DNA of 64,000 nt from an uncultured Eubacteriales bacterium (GCA_934395135.1 CAKRRK010000007.1:10953-74952), one strand, 5' to 3'; shown: positions 1-9,019, counted from the first letter of the stretch. Program-made: numbers and translations. The notes: generated from the letters alone by a model not told the origin.

Positions 1-208
1 CCGCCGCCCCTTTCAGAACAAGGGTGGGCAGAATCTCCGAAGAAGCGACCGTACCGTCCTCTGACAGCGTATAGGATTCCACCGTCCCCACAAAAACCAA
101 GGCATCGTCCTGCTGCAGCAGCATCTCGGGCACGTCGTCGGCAAACGCCGGGATGGCGGTGACAAGAAACCACGCCGCAGCACCCAGGCCAGCAATCCAT
201 CGTTTCAT
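1..208 (-). CDS. Exported protein of unknown function, N-terminal part only
   Basis: The gene starts at an ATG at 206-208 on the minus strand, preceded by a GGAGGG ribosome binding site, and runs off the left edge of the window. About 69 residues are visible. They open with Lys-Arg, a hydrophobic stretch of about 17 residues and a likely signal-peptidase site (IPAFA-DD), so the product is probably secreted. The visible mature part (…DDALVFVGTVESYTL…) does not let me assign a family. It lies downstream of trmD on the same strand, where rplS sits in many Firmicutes, but trmD has its own terminator in between, so this is probably a separate transcription unit. Function unknown; the reading frame itself is well supported by the signal peptide and RBS. 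Confidence 0.75.
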   Translation of the reverse strand, partial: MKRWIAGLGAAAWFLVTAIPAFADDVPEMLLQQDDALVFVGTVESYTLSEDGTVASSEILPTLVLKGAA

Positions 209-378
209 CGCAAACCCTCCAGTTGAAAATCATGTCTTTATTGTACCATAGACAGGGGGGAGAAAGCAGAAATGCGGCGGAAAGTTTACAATTTCTATAC
301 AAAAAGAGGTTCAGAGCTCTGTCGCAGAGCGCTCGCGGGAGGAACCGCAGTGCCTGCCGCAACACCGCTGGGAGCACC

Positions 379-411
379 AAAAAAGACTCCAGCCAAAGCG
401 ATGGCGGAGTC
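379..411 (-). terminator. Rho-independent terminator of the trmD operon
   Basis: On the minus strand GGACTCCGCCA and TGGCTGGAGTC form a stem with one bulge and a short loop, followed by a run of six T (379-384). It lies about 27 bases past the trmD stop codon. The rest of 209-437 shows no gene; it holds this terminator and the upstream region of the exported-protein gene. Confidence 0.75.
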
Positions 412-437
412 CTGCGGGCGGAGAGCAGCGCCGGCGG

Positions 438-1175
438 TCAGTCGCCGTCTTCCGCCTGGAGTTTTTGCAGAATGTTCTGGTCCAGCTTGGATTCCGGCTG
501 GAACGAGGCGAACAAATCCGGCCGGCAGGCTTTGGTCTTGCGGAGAGACATTTCCCGCCGCCAGGCTTGGATGTTTGCATGGTGGCCGGACAGCAGAACC
601 TCCGGCACTGCCCGTCCCTCCCAAACCGCGGGTTTGGTATACTGGGGATATTCCAGCAGGCCGTTCCAGTGGCTTTCTTCTGTAAAGCAGGCTTCGTCCG
701 GCAAAACGCCGGGGACCATCCGGCAGACGGCGTCCGCCACGGCCATGGCTGGAAGTTCGCCGCCGGTGAGGACAAAATCCCCCAGGGACAGCTCTTCGTC
801 CACACAGTGGTCGATAAACCGTTGGTCCACACCCTCGTAATGGCCGCAGACCAGGATAATGTGCTCCTGCGTCAGAAGTTCCCGGGCTTTTGCCTGGGTA
901 AAAGGCTGGCCCGCGGGACTCATAAGAACGGTATGCACATGGGAACCGCCGCACAAGTGTTGGTGGCAGCGGTACAGCGGTTCGGCCAGCATCACCATGC
1001 CCATGCCGCCGCCATAGGGGGAATCGTCCGCCTTATGATGTTTATCCGGCGCAAAATCCCGGATGTTAACCGGACAGATGGAAACAAGGCCGGCTTTCTG
1101 CGCCCGCCCCATAATGCTTTCCGCCATGCCGGCAGCCACCATGGCGGGAAACAGAGTCATAATATCAATCTTCAT
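438..1175 (-). CDS. trmD: tRNA (guanine-N1)-methyltransferase TrmD
   Basis: TrmD transfers a methyl group from S-adenosylmethionine to N1 of G37, next to the anticodon of a subset of tRNAs, which prevents +1 frameshifting. The 245-residue product starts MKIDIMTLFP and keeps the deep-trefoil-knot SPOUT signatures: DDSPYGGGMGM near residue 50, CGHYEGVDQR near 110, and the SLGDFVLTGGE loop near 130. I chose the ATG at 1173-1175; the upstream in-frame ATG would overlap rimM by 29 bases, while this one overlaps by only 11 and matches the family start. It is the last gene of the ylxM-ffh-rpsP-khpA-rimM-trmD operon. Length is typical. Confidence 0.97.
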   Translation of the reverse strand: MKIDIMTLFPAMVAAGMAESIMGRAQKAGLVSICPVNIRDFAPDKHHKADDSPYGGGMGMVMLAEPLYRCHQHLCGGSHVHTVLMSPAGQPFTQAKARELLTQEHIILVCGHYEGVDQRFIDHCVDEELSLGDFVLTGGELPAMAVADAVCRMVPGVLPDEACFTEESHWNGLLEYPQYTKPAVWEGRAVPEVLLSGHHANIQAWRREMSLRKTKACRPDLFASFQPESKLDQNILQKLQAEDGD

Positions 1176-1677
1176 CGCCGTACATCCCTTCAATGGAGCG
1201 GACGGTAATGCATTCCGTTTCGTGGTCGATGCCCTGCAGAAACGCAGGTACCGCGGGAATCAGGTATTGCCTTCCGGCGTCGTCCCGGACGACATAAATA
1301 TCGTTGGCAGGATTTTGCAGGACGTCGGACAGTGTGCCCAGTACCCGGTTAAGGCGCTGGTCAAACACGCGGTACCCTAATATATCCTGGATAAAAACCA
1401 GATCTTCCGGCAGCGTAACATCATCCCGGTTCATATATAGCACACGGTTCCGCAGCGTTTCTGCCTGGTCGATGCTGTCGACGCCCTCTATGCGCAAAAT
1501 GACGCAGCCCTTATGCACTCTGGCCTGCTGGATGGACAGCGGCTCGCCGGTTTCCCAGTACAGGGTATCAAATTCCGCAAGAAACGAGGGGCTGTCGCAC
1601 CAGGGCTGGACTTTCACATCGCCTGCGATGCCGTGGGTGTTGACAATTTTTCCGATTTCAAGATATTGTTTTTTCAT
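1165..1677 (-). CDS. rimM: Ribosome maturation factor RimM
   Basis: RimM binds ribosomal protein S19 and helps mature the 3' domain of 16S rRNA in the 30S subunit. The 170-residue product has the usual two parts: an N-terminal RimM beta-barrel opening with EIGKIVNTHGIAGDVKV and a C-terminal PRC-barrel domain from about residue 95 (VFIQDILGYRVFD…). The last bases of the gene overlap the start of trmD by 11 bases, which suggests translational coupling; the two genes are neighbours in most bacteria. A GGAGGC-like ribosome binding site lies upstream of the ATG. Confidence 0.96.
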   Translation of the reverse strand: MKKQYLEIGKIVNTHGIAGDVKVQPWCDSPSFLAEFDTLYWETGEPLSIQQARVHKGCVILRIEGVDSIDQAETLRNRVLYMNRDDVTLPEDLVFIQDILGYRVFDQRLNRVLGTLSDVLQNPANDIYVVRDDAGRQYLIPAVPAFLQGIDHETECITVRSIEGMYGDED

Positions 1678-1739
1678 AAGTACAGCCTCCAGACATGGAA
1701 AAAAGAGCTGCTATGATAAACGTAGCAGCTCCCTTGGTT

Positions 1740-1970
1740 TTAGTCGCAAATATCCACTGAAACCTTTTGATTGGAACGGTTTCCGACGGATTTCATAAGA
1801 GTACGAATCTCTTTTGCGATACGGCCATGACGACCTATAACCTTACCCATATCCTCCGGGGCGACGCGAAGTTCGAAAACAATCTCATCGTCACGCTGGA
1901 GTTCGGTAACGGAAACAGCGTCAGGCTCATTTACCAAAGCCTTCGCGATGTAGGTTAAAAGTTCTTTCAT
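1740..1970 (-). CDS. khpA: KH-domain RNA-binding protein KhpA
   Basis: A 76-residue protein made almost entirely of one KH domain, with the GxxG-type RNA-binding loop GRHGR near residue 46. KhpA (YlqC) forms a complex with KhpB/Jag in Firmicutes and affects RNA metabolism and cell elongation. The position between rpsP and rimM is the standard one for this family. It lies 17 bases after rpsP and about 60 bases before rimM in the same operon. The length matches the family (about 75-80 residues). Confidence 0.95.
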   Translation of the reverse strand: MKELLTYIAKALVNEPDAVSVTELQRDDEIVFELRVAPEDMGKVIGRHGRIAKEIRTLMKSVGNRSNQKVSVDICD

Positions 1971-1987
1971 GACAACAACCTCACTGA

Positions 1988-2227
1988 TTAAAGAACACCA
2001 GATTTTTTAAGGATGGAACGGACGGTGTCCGTTGGCTGAGCGCCGTTTTTGATCCACTGGCGCGCCTTGTCGGCGTCAACCTGGATCGCAACGGGTTCTA
2101 CAAGCGGGTTGTAAGTTCCGATTTCCTCGATGAAACGACCGTCGCGGGGATAACGGGAATCTGCAACAACAATACGATAGAACGGGGCTTTTTTTGCGCC
2201 CAATCTGCGAAGTCTGATCTTTACCAT
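1988..2227 (-). CDS. rpsP: 30S ribosomal protein bS16
   Basis: Ribosomal protein of the 30S body, needed for 16S rRNA folding. The 79-residue sequence begins MVKIRLRRLGAKKAPFYRIV and contains the conserved ADSRYPRDGRFIEEIGTYNP block, which identifies bS16 without doubt. A clear AAGGAGG ribosome binding site lies upstream of the ATG at 2225-2227. It sits between ffh and khpA in the operon, as in most Firmicutes. Confidence 0.98.
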   Translation of the reverse strand: MVKIRLRRLGAKKAPFYRIVVADSRYPRDGRFIEEIGTYNPLVEPVAIQVDADKARQWIKNGAQPTDTVRSILKKSGVL

Positions 2228-2286
2228 AGCTTTTTCACCTCCTTAAAACAGGCTGGTTCTATTCTAAAAAACATGCAAGCGGGAGT

Positions 2287-3669
2287 TTAGAACGGGAATT
2301 TTAATCCACCGGGAAGTCCTTTGCCGAAACCGGGGAATCCGCCTTTCTTTTTGCCCTTTTTTTTCAGGCGTTTGCCAAGTCCGGAATATTGCTTTGCCAT
2401 CTTCTGCGTCATTTCAAATTGCTTGAGAAGGCGGTTGACGTCCTCAACTTTCATTCCGCAGCCGGCGGCGATGCGCTTTTTGCGGCTGAAATTGATGAGA
2501 GAGGGATTGTCCCGTTCCTTGGGCGTCATAGAAAGAAGAATGGCCTCCGTGCGAGCCAGGGCCTTTTCGTCCAGCTGCGCGCCTTTCAGGGCGGAAGTAT
2601 CTACACCGGGCATCATTCCGAGAAGTTCGTCGATGGATCCCATCTTTTTGACTTGGGAAAGCTGTTCGTAAAAGTCCGTCAGGGTAAGTTTGGAGGACCG
2701 CATTTTCTTTTCCAGGTCCTCTGCTTTTTTCATATCGAAATTCTGCTGCGCTTTTTCAATGAAAGTGAGCATATCGCCCATCCCAAGGATGCGGGATGCC
2801 ATGCGTTCCGGATGAAACGTTTCGATGTTGTCCAGCTTTTCGCCGGTGCCGATAAATTTGATCGGCTTGCCGGTGACCGCCTTAACGGACAAGGCTGCGC
2901 CGCCTCGGGCGTCGCCGTCCATTTTGCTCATCAGCACGCCGCTGACGCCCAGCGCCTCGTCAAAGGCGGTGGATACGTTGACGGCGTCCTGGCCGGTCAT
3001 CGCGTCTACCACCAGCATAATTTCGTTGGGCTTGACCGCGGCCTTGATGCGCTTGAGTTCGTCCATCAGGGCTTCGTCAATGTGCAGACGGCCCGCGGTA
3101 TCAAGAAAAACAATGTCATACGCGTTTTGGGTGCCGTAGGTTACGCCGTGCCGGGCGATTTCCACCGGGTCGCCCTGCCCCTCGTCAAAGACCGGGATGC
3201 CGAGCTGGCCGCCGACGACCTTGAGCTGGTCGATGGCCGCGGGGCGGTATACGTCGCACGCTACCAGCAGAACCCGTTTGGACTGCTGTTTCTGAAACAG
3301 GCCCGCAAGCTTTGCGGCATTGGTGGTTTTGCCGGCGCCCTGCAGGCCGACCATCATAACGACGGTAGGGCCGGTGGAGGACGTGTTGAGTTTCGCGGCG
3401 GCGCCGCCCATCAGCGTGGTCAGTTCCTCGTTGACAATTTTGACGACCTGCTGCGCGGGGTTCAGACCGTCCAGAATTTCTGTATCCACTGCCCTCTGGG
3501 TTACGGCCTTAATAAAATCCTTGACCACCTTGAAGTTTACGTCCGCCTCCAGAAGCGCGAGACGAATTTCCCGCATAGCGTCGCGAACGTCGGATTCCGT
3601 CAGCCGGCCGCGGCTGCGAAGCTTTTTAAACGTGGAAGCGATTTTTTGGGATAAACCTTCAAATGCCAT
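2287..3669 (-). CDS. ffh: Signal recognition particle GTPase Ffh
   Basis: Ffh binds 4.5S/6S RNA and signal sequences emerging from the ribosome, then docks with FtsY to hand membrane and secreted proteins to SecYEG. The 460 residues show the helical N domain (1 to about 95), the G domain with P-loop GLQGAGKTT near 109 and DTAGR near 190, and the methionine-rich M domain from about 300. The C-terminus is Gly/Phe/Pro-rich (GFPGFGKGLPGG). The NKxD-like G4 motif reads SKMDGD rather than the usual TKLDGD, a mild change. Its ATG lies one base after the ylxM stop codon with AGGAGG in front, so the two are co-translated. Confidence 0.98.
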   Translation of the reverse strand: MAFEGLSQKIASTFKKLRSRGRLTESDVRDAMREIRLALLEADVNFKVVKDFIKAVTQRAVDTEILDGLNPAQQVVKIVNEELTTLMGGAAAKLNTSSTGPTVVMMVGLQGAGKTTNAAKLAGLFQKQQSKRVLLVACDVYRPAAIDQLKVVGGQLGIPVFDEGQGDPVEIARHGVTYGTQNAYDIVFLDTAGRLHIDEALMDELKRIKAAVKPNEIMLVVDAMTGQDAVNVSTAFDEALGVSGVLMSKMDGDARGGAALSVKAVTGKPIKFIGTGEKLDNIETFHPERMASRILGMGDMLTFIEKAQQNFDMKKAEDLEKKMRSSKLTLTDFYEQLSQVKKMGSIDELLGMMPGVDTSALKGAQLDEKALARTEAILLSMTPKERDNPSLINFSRKKRIAAGCGMKVEDVNRLLKQFEMTQKMAKQYSGLGKRLKKKGKKKGGFPGFGKGLPGGLKFPF

Positions 3670-3670
3670 A

Positions 3671-4048
3671 CTATCCCTCCTGGGTAGGCTCGGAACGATT
3701 GACGATTGTTTGGATGGTATCGGTCAGGCGCCGGATGTCCGCGCTGCGGTACCGCGCCATATTGATCTGGTGGAGTTCCGCGGCAGCCACGGAAATGGCC
3801 TGGATATCCTGGTCGATTCTGCCGTACCGCCGGACAAGGGAGAGCTTGCGCTCCATTTCCTGGAGAATGCGCTCCGCCCGGACGATGCCGTCTCTGGCGC
3901 CCTGCCGTGTAATGCCGAGGTTTTCCGAAATTTCAGAAAGCGATAAATCCTCATTATAATAAAGGTCGAACAGCTCTTTCTGTTTTTCCGTCAGGATTTC
4001 GCCGTAAAAATCAAACAGGAGACACATCTGAAATGTTTCTTTTTTCAT
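3671..4048 (-). CDS. ylxM: YlxM-family SRP-associated DNA-binding-like protein
   Basis: A 125-residue protein of the YlxM/p13 family, encoded directly before ffh in Firmicutes; in streptococci it is associated with the SRP pathway. The sequence is all-helical with a sigma-70 region-4-like helix-turn-helix near residues 25-60 (LSLSEISENLGITRQGARDG). I chose the ATG at 4046-4048 because GGAGG lies 8 bases upstream; a longer frame up to 4105 exists but its extra residues do not look family-like. It is the first gene of the operon ending with trmD. Its molecular role is less settled than that of ffh. Confidence 0.93.
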   Translation of the reverse strand: MKKETFQMCLLFDFYGEILTEKQKELFDLYYNEDLSLSEISENLGITRQGARDGIVRAERILQEMERKLSLVRRYGRIDQDIQAISVAAAELHQINMARYRSADIRRLTDTIQTIVNRSEPTQEG

Positions 4049-4214
4049 GCCGGTCCCTCCGATGTAAAGCGAATGGCCTTTACAATAAATATTATGATAA
4101 AACAAAAAAATGGCCTTGTCAAGGAAAAATTCCGGGTAAAAATAAAAAAGTAGACGAAAACTTAGAAACGAGGTATAATTTTATCAGCATATTCAGCAGA
4201 CACAGGAGGCTTTT

Positions 4215-5480
4215 ATGGAAGTTGTCCGCAGATCGTCCATAGGACGGAGCGCGAATCTCACATGCATTACCACGGAACAGTTCAGCACGAGCTGCGTCAG
4301 CATAAATTTTTTGCTGCCGCTGAAGGACGCAGCCTGCGGCGCACTGGCGCTGCTGCCCCGGGTGCTGCGGCAGGGAACCGAAGAGCATCCTGCGCGGCGG
4401 GAGATGGCGGAAGCCTTGCAGACACTGTACGGCGCAGACATCGAGCCGGCGGTTCGGAAAAAAGGAGAGGTGCTGTCGGTGGGGATGATTTGCCGGGGAA
4501 TAGACCGCCGGTATGCTGCCGGAGAAGACGTGGCAGCCCGGATTTTTTCATTTGCCGGGGAATTGCTGTACCGTCCTTATCTGCCGGGGGGAACATTTTG
4601 CCCCGAATATGTGGCGATGGAGCAGGAAAATCTTTGCCGGGCCATAAAGGCCAGGATGAATGAAAAACGACGGTACGCGATGGACCGGATGCTGGAAGAG
4701 ATGTGCCGGGACGAGGCATACGGAAAGAGCGAGCTTGGCTCCCTGGACGAGGTTCGGAACATCACGCCGGACAGCCTGCGGCAGACATACGAGGCGCTGC
4801 TGCAACAGGCCCGGGCGGAGGTGTTTTACTGCGGCAGCCTGCCGGAAGGCGCAGTGAAGGATTTGTGCTGCGGCGCGCTGCCCTTTGCCGGGACTGCCCC
4901 GTCCGCCCTTGGGACGGAAGTTTTGCGGAGGGCCGGTGCCGTTCGGGAATTTACGGAGCATATGGACGTGCGGCAGGGCAAACTGAACCTTGGGTTCCGC
5001 ACCGGCATCACAGGGCGGGATCCGTTGTATCCCGGCCTTTTGCTGCTGAATGCTATGTTCGGCGGCAGCGTGTCTTCCCGGCTTTTTTTGCATGTGCGGG
5101 AAAAATTGTCTCTTTGCTATTATGCGTCTTCCTTTGTGGACAAGACCAAAGGCATCCTCGCGGTGCAGTCTGGGATTGATCCGGCAAAGGCGGCGGTAAC
5201 GAAAGAAGAAATTCTGCGGCAGCTTTCGGCGCTGCGGGCAGGACAGTTTACAAAAGACGAGGTGGCGGCGGCGAAAAAGAGTCTGATTACCGGGTTTCGG
5301 CAGGTGGGGGATTCGCCCCTTGCGATGGAATCGTATTACCTCACCCAAGCGGCCGGCGGCTTTTCCGGCAAACCGGAGGAACTTGCCGTCCGGGTGGAAC
5401 ATACGCCGGAGGAGGATATCATTGCCGCGGCAAACCATCTCAGCCTGGATACGGTATACCTTCTGAAGGGAGGGGAATAA
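4215..5480 (+). CDS. yfmF: M16-family peptidase-like protein YfmF (inactive subunit)
   Basis: A 421-residue member of the M16 (insulinase/processing peptidase) superfamily. The usual HxxEH zinc motif is absent from the N-terminal half, so this is the catalytically silent partner type. The C-terminal half carries the M16 substrate-binding signature (AMFGGSVSSRLFLHVREKLSLCYYASS, residues ~276-302). The stop codon is two bases from the start of the HFLEH-containing neighbour, and the two products probably form a heterodimer, as in other two-subunit M16 enzymes. NCBI families call this pair YfmF/YfmH, linked to EF-P 5-aminopentanol modification in Bacillus; the actual substrate here is unknown. 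It uses the ATG at 4215, after an ACAGGAGGC ribosome binding site. Confidence 0.9.
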   Translation: MEVVRRSSIGRSANLTCITTEQFSTSCVSINFLLPLKDAACGALALLPRVLRQGTEEHPARREMAEALQTLYGADIEPAVRKKGEVLSVGMICRGIDRRYAAGEDVAARIFSFAGELLYRPYLPGGTFCPEYVAMEQENLCRAIKARMNEKRRYAMDRMLEEMCRDEAYGKSELGSLDEVRNITPDSLRQTYEALLQQARAEVFYCGSLPEGAVKDLCCGALPFAGTAPSALGTEVLRRAGAVREFTEHMDVRQGKLNLGFRTGITGRDPLYPGLLLLNAMFGGSVSSRLFLHVREKLSLCYYASSFVDKTKGILAVQSGIDPAKAAVTKEEILRQLSALRAGQFTKDEVAAAKKSLITGFRQVGDSPLAMESYYLTQAAGGFSGKPEELAVRVEHTPEEDIIAAANHLSLDTVYLLKGGE

Positions 5481-5482
5481 CC

Positions 5483-6733
5483 ATGGAGCAGACCATTCTT
5501 TTCCGACAGCTGTCCAACGGACTGCGGGTATTTCATCTCCCCAAAGCAGGTTTTTCCGCGCATTTTGCCATGCTGGCGGTGCGGTTCGGTGCGGCGGACA
5601 GCGTGTTTGCCTTGGAGGGAGAAACCGTTACGCTGCCGGCGGGCGTGGCACATTTTTTGGAACATAAGATGTTTGAAGGAGCGGACGGCAACGCCCTGCA
5701 AAAGTTTTCTGCGCTTGGCGCTTCGCCGAACGCCTTTACCAATTATGGGATGACGGCATACCATTTTGAATGTGCGGACCGATTTTATGAAAATCTGCGC
5801 CTGCTTCTTTCTCTTGTCTCCACCCCATATTTTACAGAGGAAAATGTGGAGAAAGAAAAGGGCATCATCGGCCAGGAAATCGGTATGATAGAAGACAACC
5901 CCTACTGGCAGGGCCTGCACCGGATGCTTGCCGGGCTGTATCCCGGCCATCCGGTGCGGCACAGCATCGCGGGTACGGTGGAGAGCATCGGCGCCATCCG
6001 GAACGAGATGCTGGCGCTTTGCCACCGGGCGTTTTATACGCCGGACAATATGGTGCTTGTCACCGCCGGAGAGGGGGATGTGGACCGGATTGCGGAGATC
6101 GCCGGTTCTGTGCTGCCGAACGGCGCGACGCGTGCGCCCCGCCGGTTCTACGGGTCGGAGAAGCCGGTTCGGAGAGAAGGCGGGAACAAGCCGATGGCGG
6201 TGGCGTCTCCCATTGTTTTCCTGGGCGTAAAGCAGAGACCGCTGGGGCGGGGAGAAAGCAGGGCGCGCCGTCTCGCGGCGTCAGATCTGCTTCAGCTCTG
6301 TTTGTTTTCCGAGGCGTCGCCGTTTTATGACGGGCTTTATGAAGCCGGGTGGATTGACAGCAGCTTTGGATACGAAACGCTTTTTGCGCCCGGGGCCGGA
6401 ATGTTTTATCTGTGCGGCGAGAGCCGTGCCCCCGGCAAGGTACGGGAGGCCGCCGCCGCAGCGCTGCGGCAGGCCGGTGAGACGGGGCTGGAAGAAGCGG
6501 TGTTTCAGCGGGCCAAGCGTACGCTTTACGGCGGCTTGGTCCAGCGGCTGGACAGTCTGTCGGAACTTTGCAGGCTGCAGGCAGAGTGCGCGTTTGCCGG
6601 AGAAGATCTTGCCGCCCTGTTTGCCGCCGTGGAAACCGCGAAGAAGGAAGATGTTGCGGCGCTTGCCCGGGAATGTGCCGGGGAAGAATGCCGGTATACC
6701 GCGGTGATTGAACCAAACGAATGGAGGACTTGA
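5483..6733 (+). CDS. yfmH: M16-family zinc peptidase YfmH
   Basis: A 416-residue M16 metallopeptidase. The zinc motif HFLEH is at about residues 57-61, and the distal glutamate is likely in the ENVEKEKGIIGQEIGM segment near 120-135, which follows the canonical M16 spacing. It is the catalytic partner of the upstream yfmF product. The genes are two bases apart, with the yfmF tail supplying a GGGAGGGG ribosome binding site. The following lgt gene begins three bases after the stop. It is cytosolic by the lack of any signal peptide. Assignment to the family is firm; the biological substrate is not known from sequence. Confidence 0.92.
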   Translation: MEQTILFRQLSNGLRVFHLPKAGFSAHFAMLAVRFGAADSVFALEGETVTLPAGVAHFLEHKMFEGADGNALQKFSALGASPNAFTNYGMTAYHFECADRFYENLRLLLSLVSTPYFTEENVEKEKGIIGQEIGMIEDNPYWQGLHRMLAGLYPGHPVRHSIAGTVESIGAIRNEMLALCHRAFYTPDNMVLVTAGEGDVDRIAEIAGSVLPNGATRAPRRFYGSEKPVRREGGNKPMAVASPIVFLGVKQRPLGRGESRARRLAASDLLQLCLFSEASPFYDGLYEAGWIDSSFGYETLFAPGAGMFYLCGESRAPGKVREAAAAALRQAGETGLEEAVFQRAKRTLYGGLVQRLDSLSELCRLQAECAFAGEDLAALFAAVETAKKEDVAALARECAGEECRYTAVIEPNEWRT

Positions 6734-6736
6734 CAG

Positions 6737-7552
6737 TTGGAACAGGTAATATCGTTTCCCGGCCTGGGCTTGGAATTTACCATCGACAGAGTGGCGTTTT
6801 ATCTTGGAGAAAAGCCGGTTTATTGGTATGGCGTCATTATCGCGGCCGGCGTGGTGCTGGCAATTCTTTACGCCTGCCGGAATGCGAAGCGTTTTGGCAT
6901 TACCCAAGACAATGTGCTGGACTGCCTGATTTTTGCGCTGCCCATTTCCATTGTAACCGCCCGCCTGTATTATGTGCTGTTCAGCTGGGATCAATATAAG
7001 GACAATTTGAAAGAGATCGTCGCCATTTGGCATGGCGGTTTGGCCATCTACGGCGGGATCATCGGCGCGGTGCTGACAGTGCTGGTGTTTGCCCGGGTGA
7101 AAAAAATACGGTTCGGGGATCTGATGGACGACGCTTCCCTGGGGCTTTTGATCGGCCAGAGCATCGGCCGGTGGGGGAACTTTATGAACGGAGAGGCGCA
7201 TGGCGGCCTGACAGACGGACTTTTGCGGATGAACATCGGCGAAACCATCGCAGAAGCGGGGCCGATGGGGTATCATCCCACCTTTTTGTATGAATCCCTG
7301 TGGAATGCGGCAGGATTTGTGATCCTGCATGGGATTTCCAAAAAACGAAGGTTTTCCGGAGAAACATTTTTGATGTATGTGGCATGGTACGGCCTGGGAC
7401 GTTTTGTGATTGAAGGGATGCGCACGGACAGTCTGTACTTTTTTGGCACCGGTATTCGGATTTCGCAGCTCATTGGCATTGTGTCCTTTGTGGCGGCGGG
7501 AATCCTGATTGTGTATTTCAGAGTAAGGAAAAAAGCGGAGGAAACAGCATGA
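6737..7552 (+). CDS. lgt: Prolipoprotein diacylglyceryl transferase Lgt
   Basis: Lgt is a polytopic membrane enzyme that moves diacylglycerol from phosphatidylglycerol to the lipobox cysteine of prelipoproteins, the first step of lipoprotein maturation. The 271 residues contain the expected hydrophobic segments, the WHGGLAIYGG segment near residue 98 and the Lgt signature GRWGNFMNGEAHGG near 140. A substrate in this window is the sugar-binding lipoprotein at 54868. Translation starts at a TTG at 6737, three bases after yfmH, with GGAGG upstream. The 3' end overlaps the folD ATG by four bases (ATGA). Confidence 0.97.
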   Translation: MEQVISFPGLGLEFTIDRVAFYLGEKPVYWYGVIIAAGVVLAILYACRNAKRFGITQDNVLDCLIFALPISIVTARLYYVLFSWDQYKDNLKEIVAIWHGGLAIYGGIIGAVLTVLVFARVKKIRFGDLMDDASLGLLIGQSIGRWGNFMNGEAHGGLTDGLLRMNIGETIAEAGPMGYHPTFLYESLWNAAGFVILHGISKKRRFSGETFLMYVAWYGLGRFVIEGMRTDSLYFFGTGIRISQLIGIVSFVAAGILIVYFRVRKKAEETA

Positions 7553-8406
7553 GTGCAGTACGAATGGACGGCAAGGCCCTGTCCCAGAAGATACGAAAGC
7601 AGATTTTAGAGGAAACGGAGCGGATGAAAGCCCGGGGCATTGTGCCGGGCCTTGCGGTCATTATCGTGGGGGAGGATCCTGCGTCCCAGGTGTATGTCCG
7701 CAACAAGGAAAAAGCCTGCGAAGAATGCGGATTTTACAGCAAAAAATACGCTCTGCCGGAAGAAACGACAGAGAAGGAGCTGCTGAAACTGGTGGACCGG
7801 CTCAACCGGGACGATCGGATCGACGGCATTTTGTGCCAGCTTCCTCTGCCGGCTCACATTCGGGACAAAGCGGTCATTGATGCCATTTTGCCGGAGAAGG
7901 ATGTGGATGCGTTTCATCCTTCCAATGTAGGGAAGATTATGATCGGGGACTTTGATTTCCTGCCCTGCACCCCGGCGGGCGTCATGGCGCTGCTGGAGGA
8001 ATACGGCGTAGACCCGGCGGGGAAGGAATGCGTGGTCATCGGCCGCTCCAACATTGTGGGAAAGCCGCAGGCGATGCTGCTGCTGCACAAGCACGGCACC
8101 GTTACCATTGCCCATTCCAGGACAAAGGGGCTGAGCGAACTCTGTGCCCGGGCAGACATCCTTGTGGCGGCGGTGGGCCGGGCAGAATTTGTGACGGCGG
8201 ATATGGTGAAGGAAGGCGCTGTGGTCATCGATGTGGGCATGAACCGGAAGGACGGTAAGCTGTGCGGCGACGTGGCGTTTGGCCCGGTGGCGGAAAAAGC
8301 CGGCTTTATCACGCCGGTACCCGGCGGCGTCGGACCGATGACGATTACAATGCTGATGAAAAATACGCTGGCGGCGGCACGGTTGCATCACGGTCTGCCG
8401 GAATAA
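7549..8406 (+). CDS. folD: Bifunctional methylene-THF dehydrogenase / methenyl-THF cyclohydrolase FolD
   Basis: FolD interconverts 5,10-methylene-THF, 5,10-methenyl-THF and 10-formyl-THF, supplying one-carbon units for purines, formyl-Met and acetogenesis-like pathways. The 285-residue product shows the catalytic YVRNKEKACEECG helix near residue 50, GILCQLPLPAHI near 95, the dinucleotide-binding GRSNIVGKP near 165, and TPVPGGVGPMTITMLMKNT near 260. Length is normal. It starts within the lgt stop codon (ATGA), so it is translationally coupled to lgt. Confidence 0.97.
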   Translation: MSAVRMDGKALSQKIRKQILEETERMKARGIVPGLAVIIVGEDPASQVYVRNKEKACEECGFYSKKYALPEETTEKELLKLVDRLNRDDRIDGILCQLPLPAHIRDKAVIDAILPEKDVDAFHPSNVGKIMIGDFDFLPCTPAGVMALLEEYGVDPAGKECVVIGRSNIVGKPQAMLLLHKHGTVTIAHSRTKGLSELCARADILVAAVGRAEFVTADMVKEGAVVIDVGMNRKDGKLCGDVAFGPVAEKAGFITPVPGGVGPMTITMLMKNTLAAARLHHGLPE

Positions 8407-8464
8407 CCGGCCCGGGACAATCGGCTCAGGACAACCGGGGAATTGACATTTTTGGAGGTGCGGC

Positions 8465-8857
8465 ATGAAGATTATCCAATGGCTGATGATACCGATTACC
8501 ATTGTTTTTGTAAGCATCTTGACATTGCTTTCCGGGGGGAACGCGCTGCTTTCTCTCCTGTTCGCCATATTTTGGGCGGCGGCGCTGGTGGTGTGCAGCA
8601 CGATCAAGGCGAAACTCTGCATGTACCTGATGCTTGCCTATTGGGTGCTGATGACCTTTACCGCGATGGTAGCGGTTTACGGTCAGTTTACTTATCTGGA
8701 AGGCCGGCTGGCGGGGCTTCCGTTTTTCCTGCTCCATCCCGTTACCCTGTTTGAAAGCGAACTGGTCTCGTCGGTTGTGGCGGCGGGCATTTGCGTCTTT
8801 TTCTTTATTTTGACTTGTATCTGTCTTTTTTTGGGCAAACATAAAGAAACGGTATAA
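8465..8857 (+). CDS. Small four-helix membrane protein of unknown function
   Basis: A 130-residue hydrophobic protein with about four predicted transmembrane segments (residues ~6-23, 27-44, 52-72 and 98-123) and short loops. No motif allows a functional assignment. A good ribosome binding site (GGAGGTG) precedes the ATG at 8465, and it follows folD by about 60 bases, so it probably belongs to the same operon. It ends shortly before the promoter of the rplU operon, and I see no clear terminator hairpin between them. Confidence 0.8.
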   Translation: MKIIQWLMIPITIVFVSILTLLSGGNALLSLLFAIFWAAALVVCSTIKAKLCMYLMLAYWVLMTFTAMVAVYGQFTYLEGRLAGLPFFLLHPVTLFESELVSSVVAAGICVFFFILTCICLFLGKHKETV

Positions 8858-8893
8858 AAATGCCCCGGCTCGGCACAAAAAAGACAAATTCCC

Positions 8894-8922
8894 TTGACAT
8901 CGAAAAAAAAATTTGATATTCT
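8894..8922 (+). promoter_or_regulatory. Promoter of rplU-prp-rpmA, with a ~90-base leader
   Basis: TTGACA (8894-8899) and TATTCT (8917-8922) are separated by exactly 17 bases. The predicted transcript has a leader of about 90 bases before rplU. This is the position where Firmicutes often carry an L21 leader RNA, but I cannot confirm that fold by eye. Confidence 0.8.
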
Positions 8923-9019
8923 GTTAAAAGCCGCATTGAACGGGTCTGTTAAGTGTGCATTTTTCAAGGCGCCGCCCGCAAAAGCGTGACTCTAAAAAAG
9001 AAAGAGAGGTGCTGCCAGT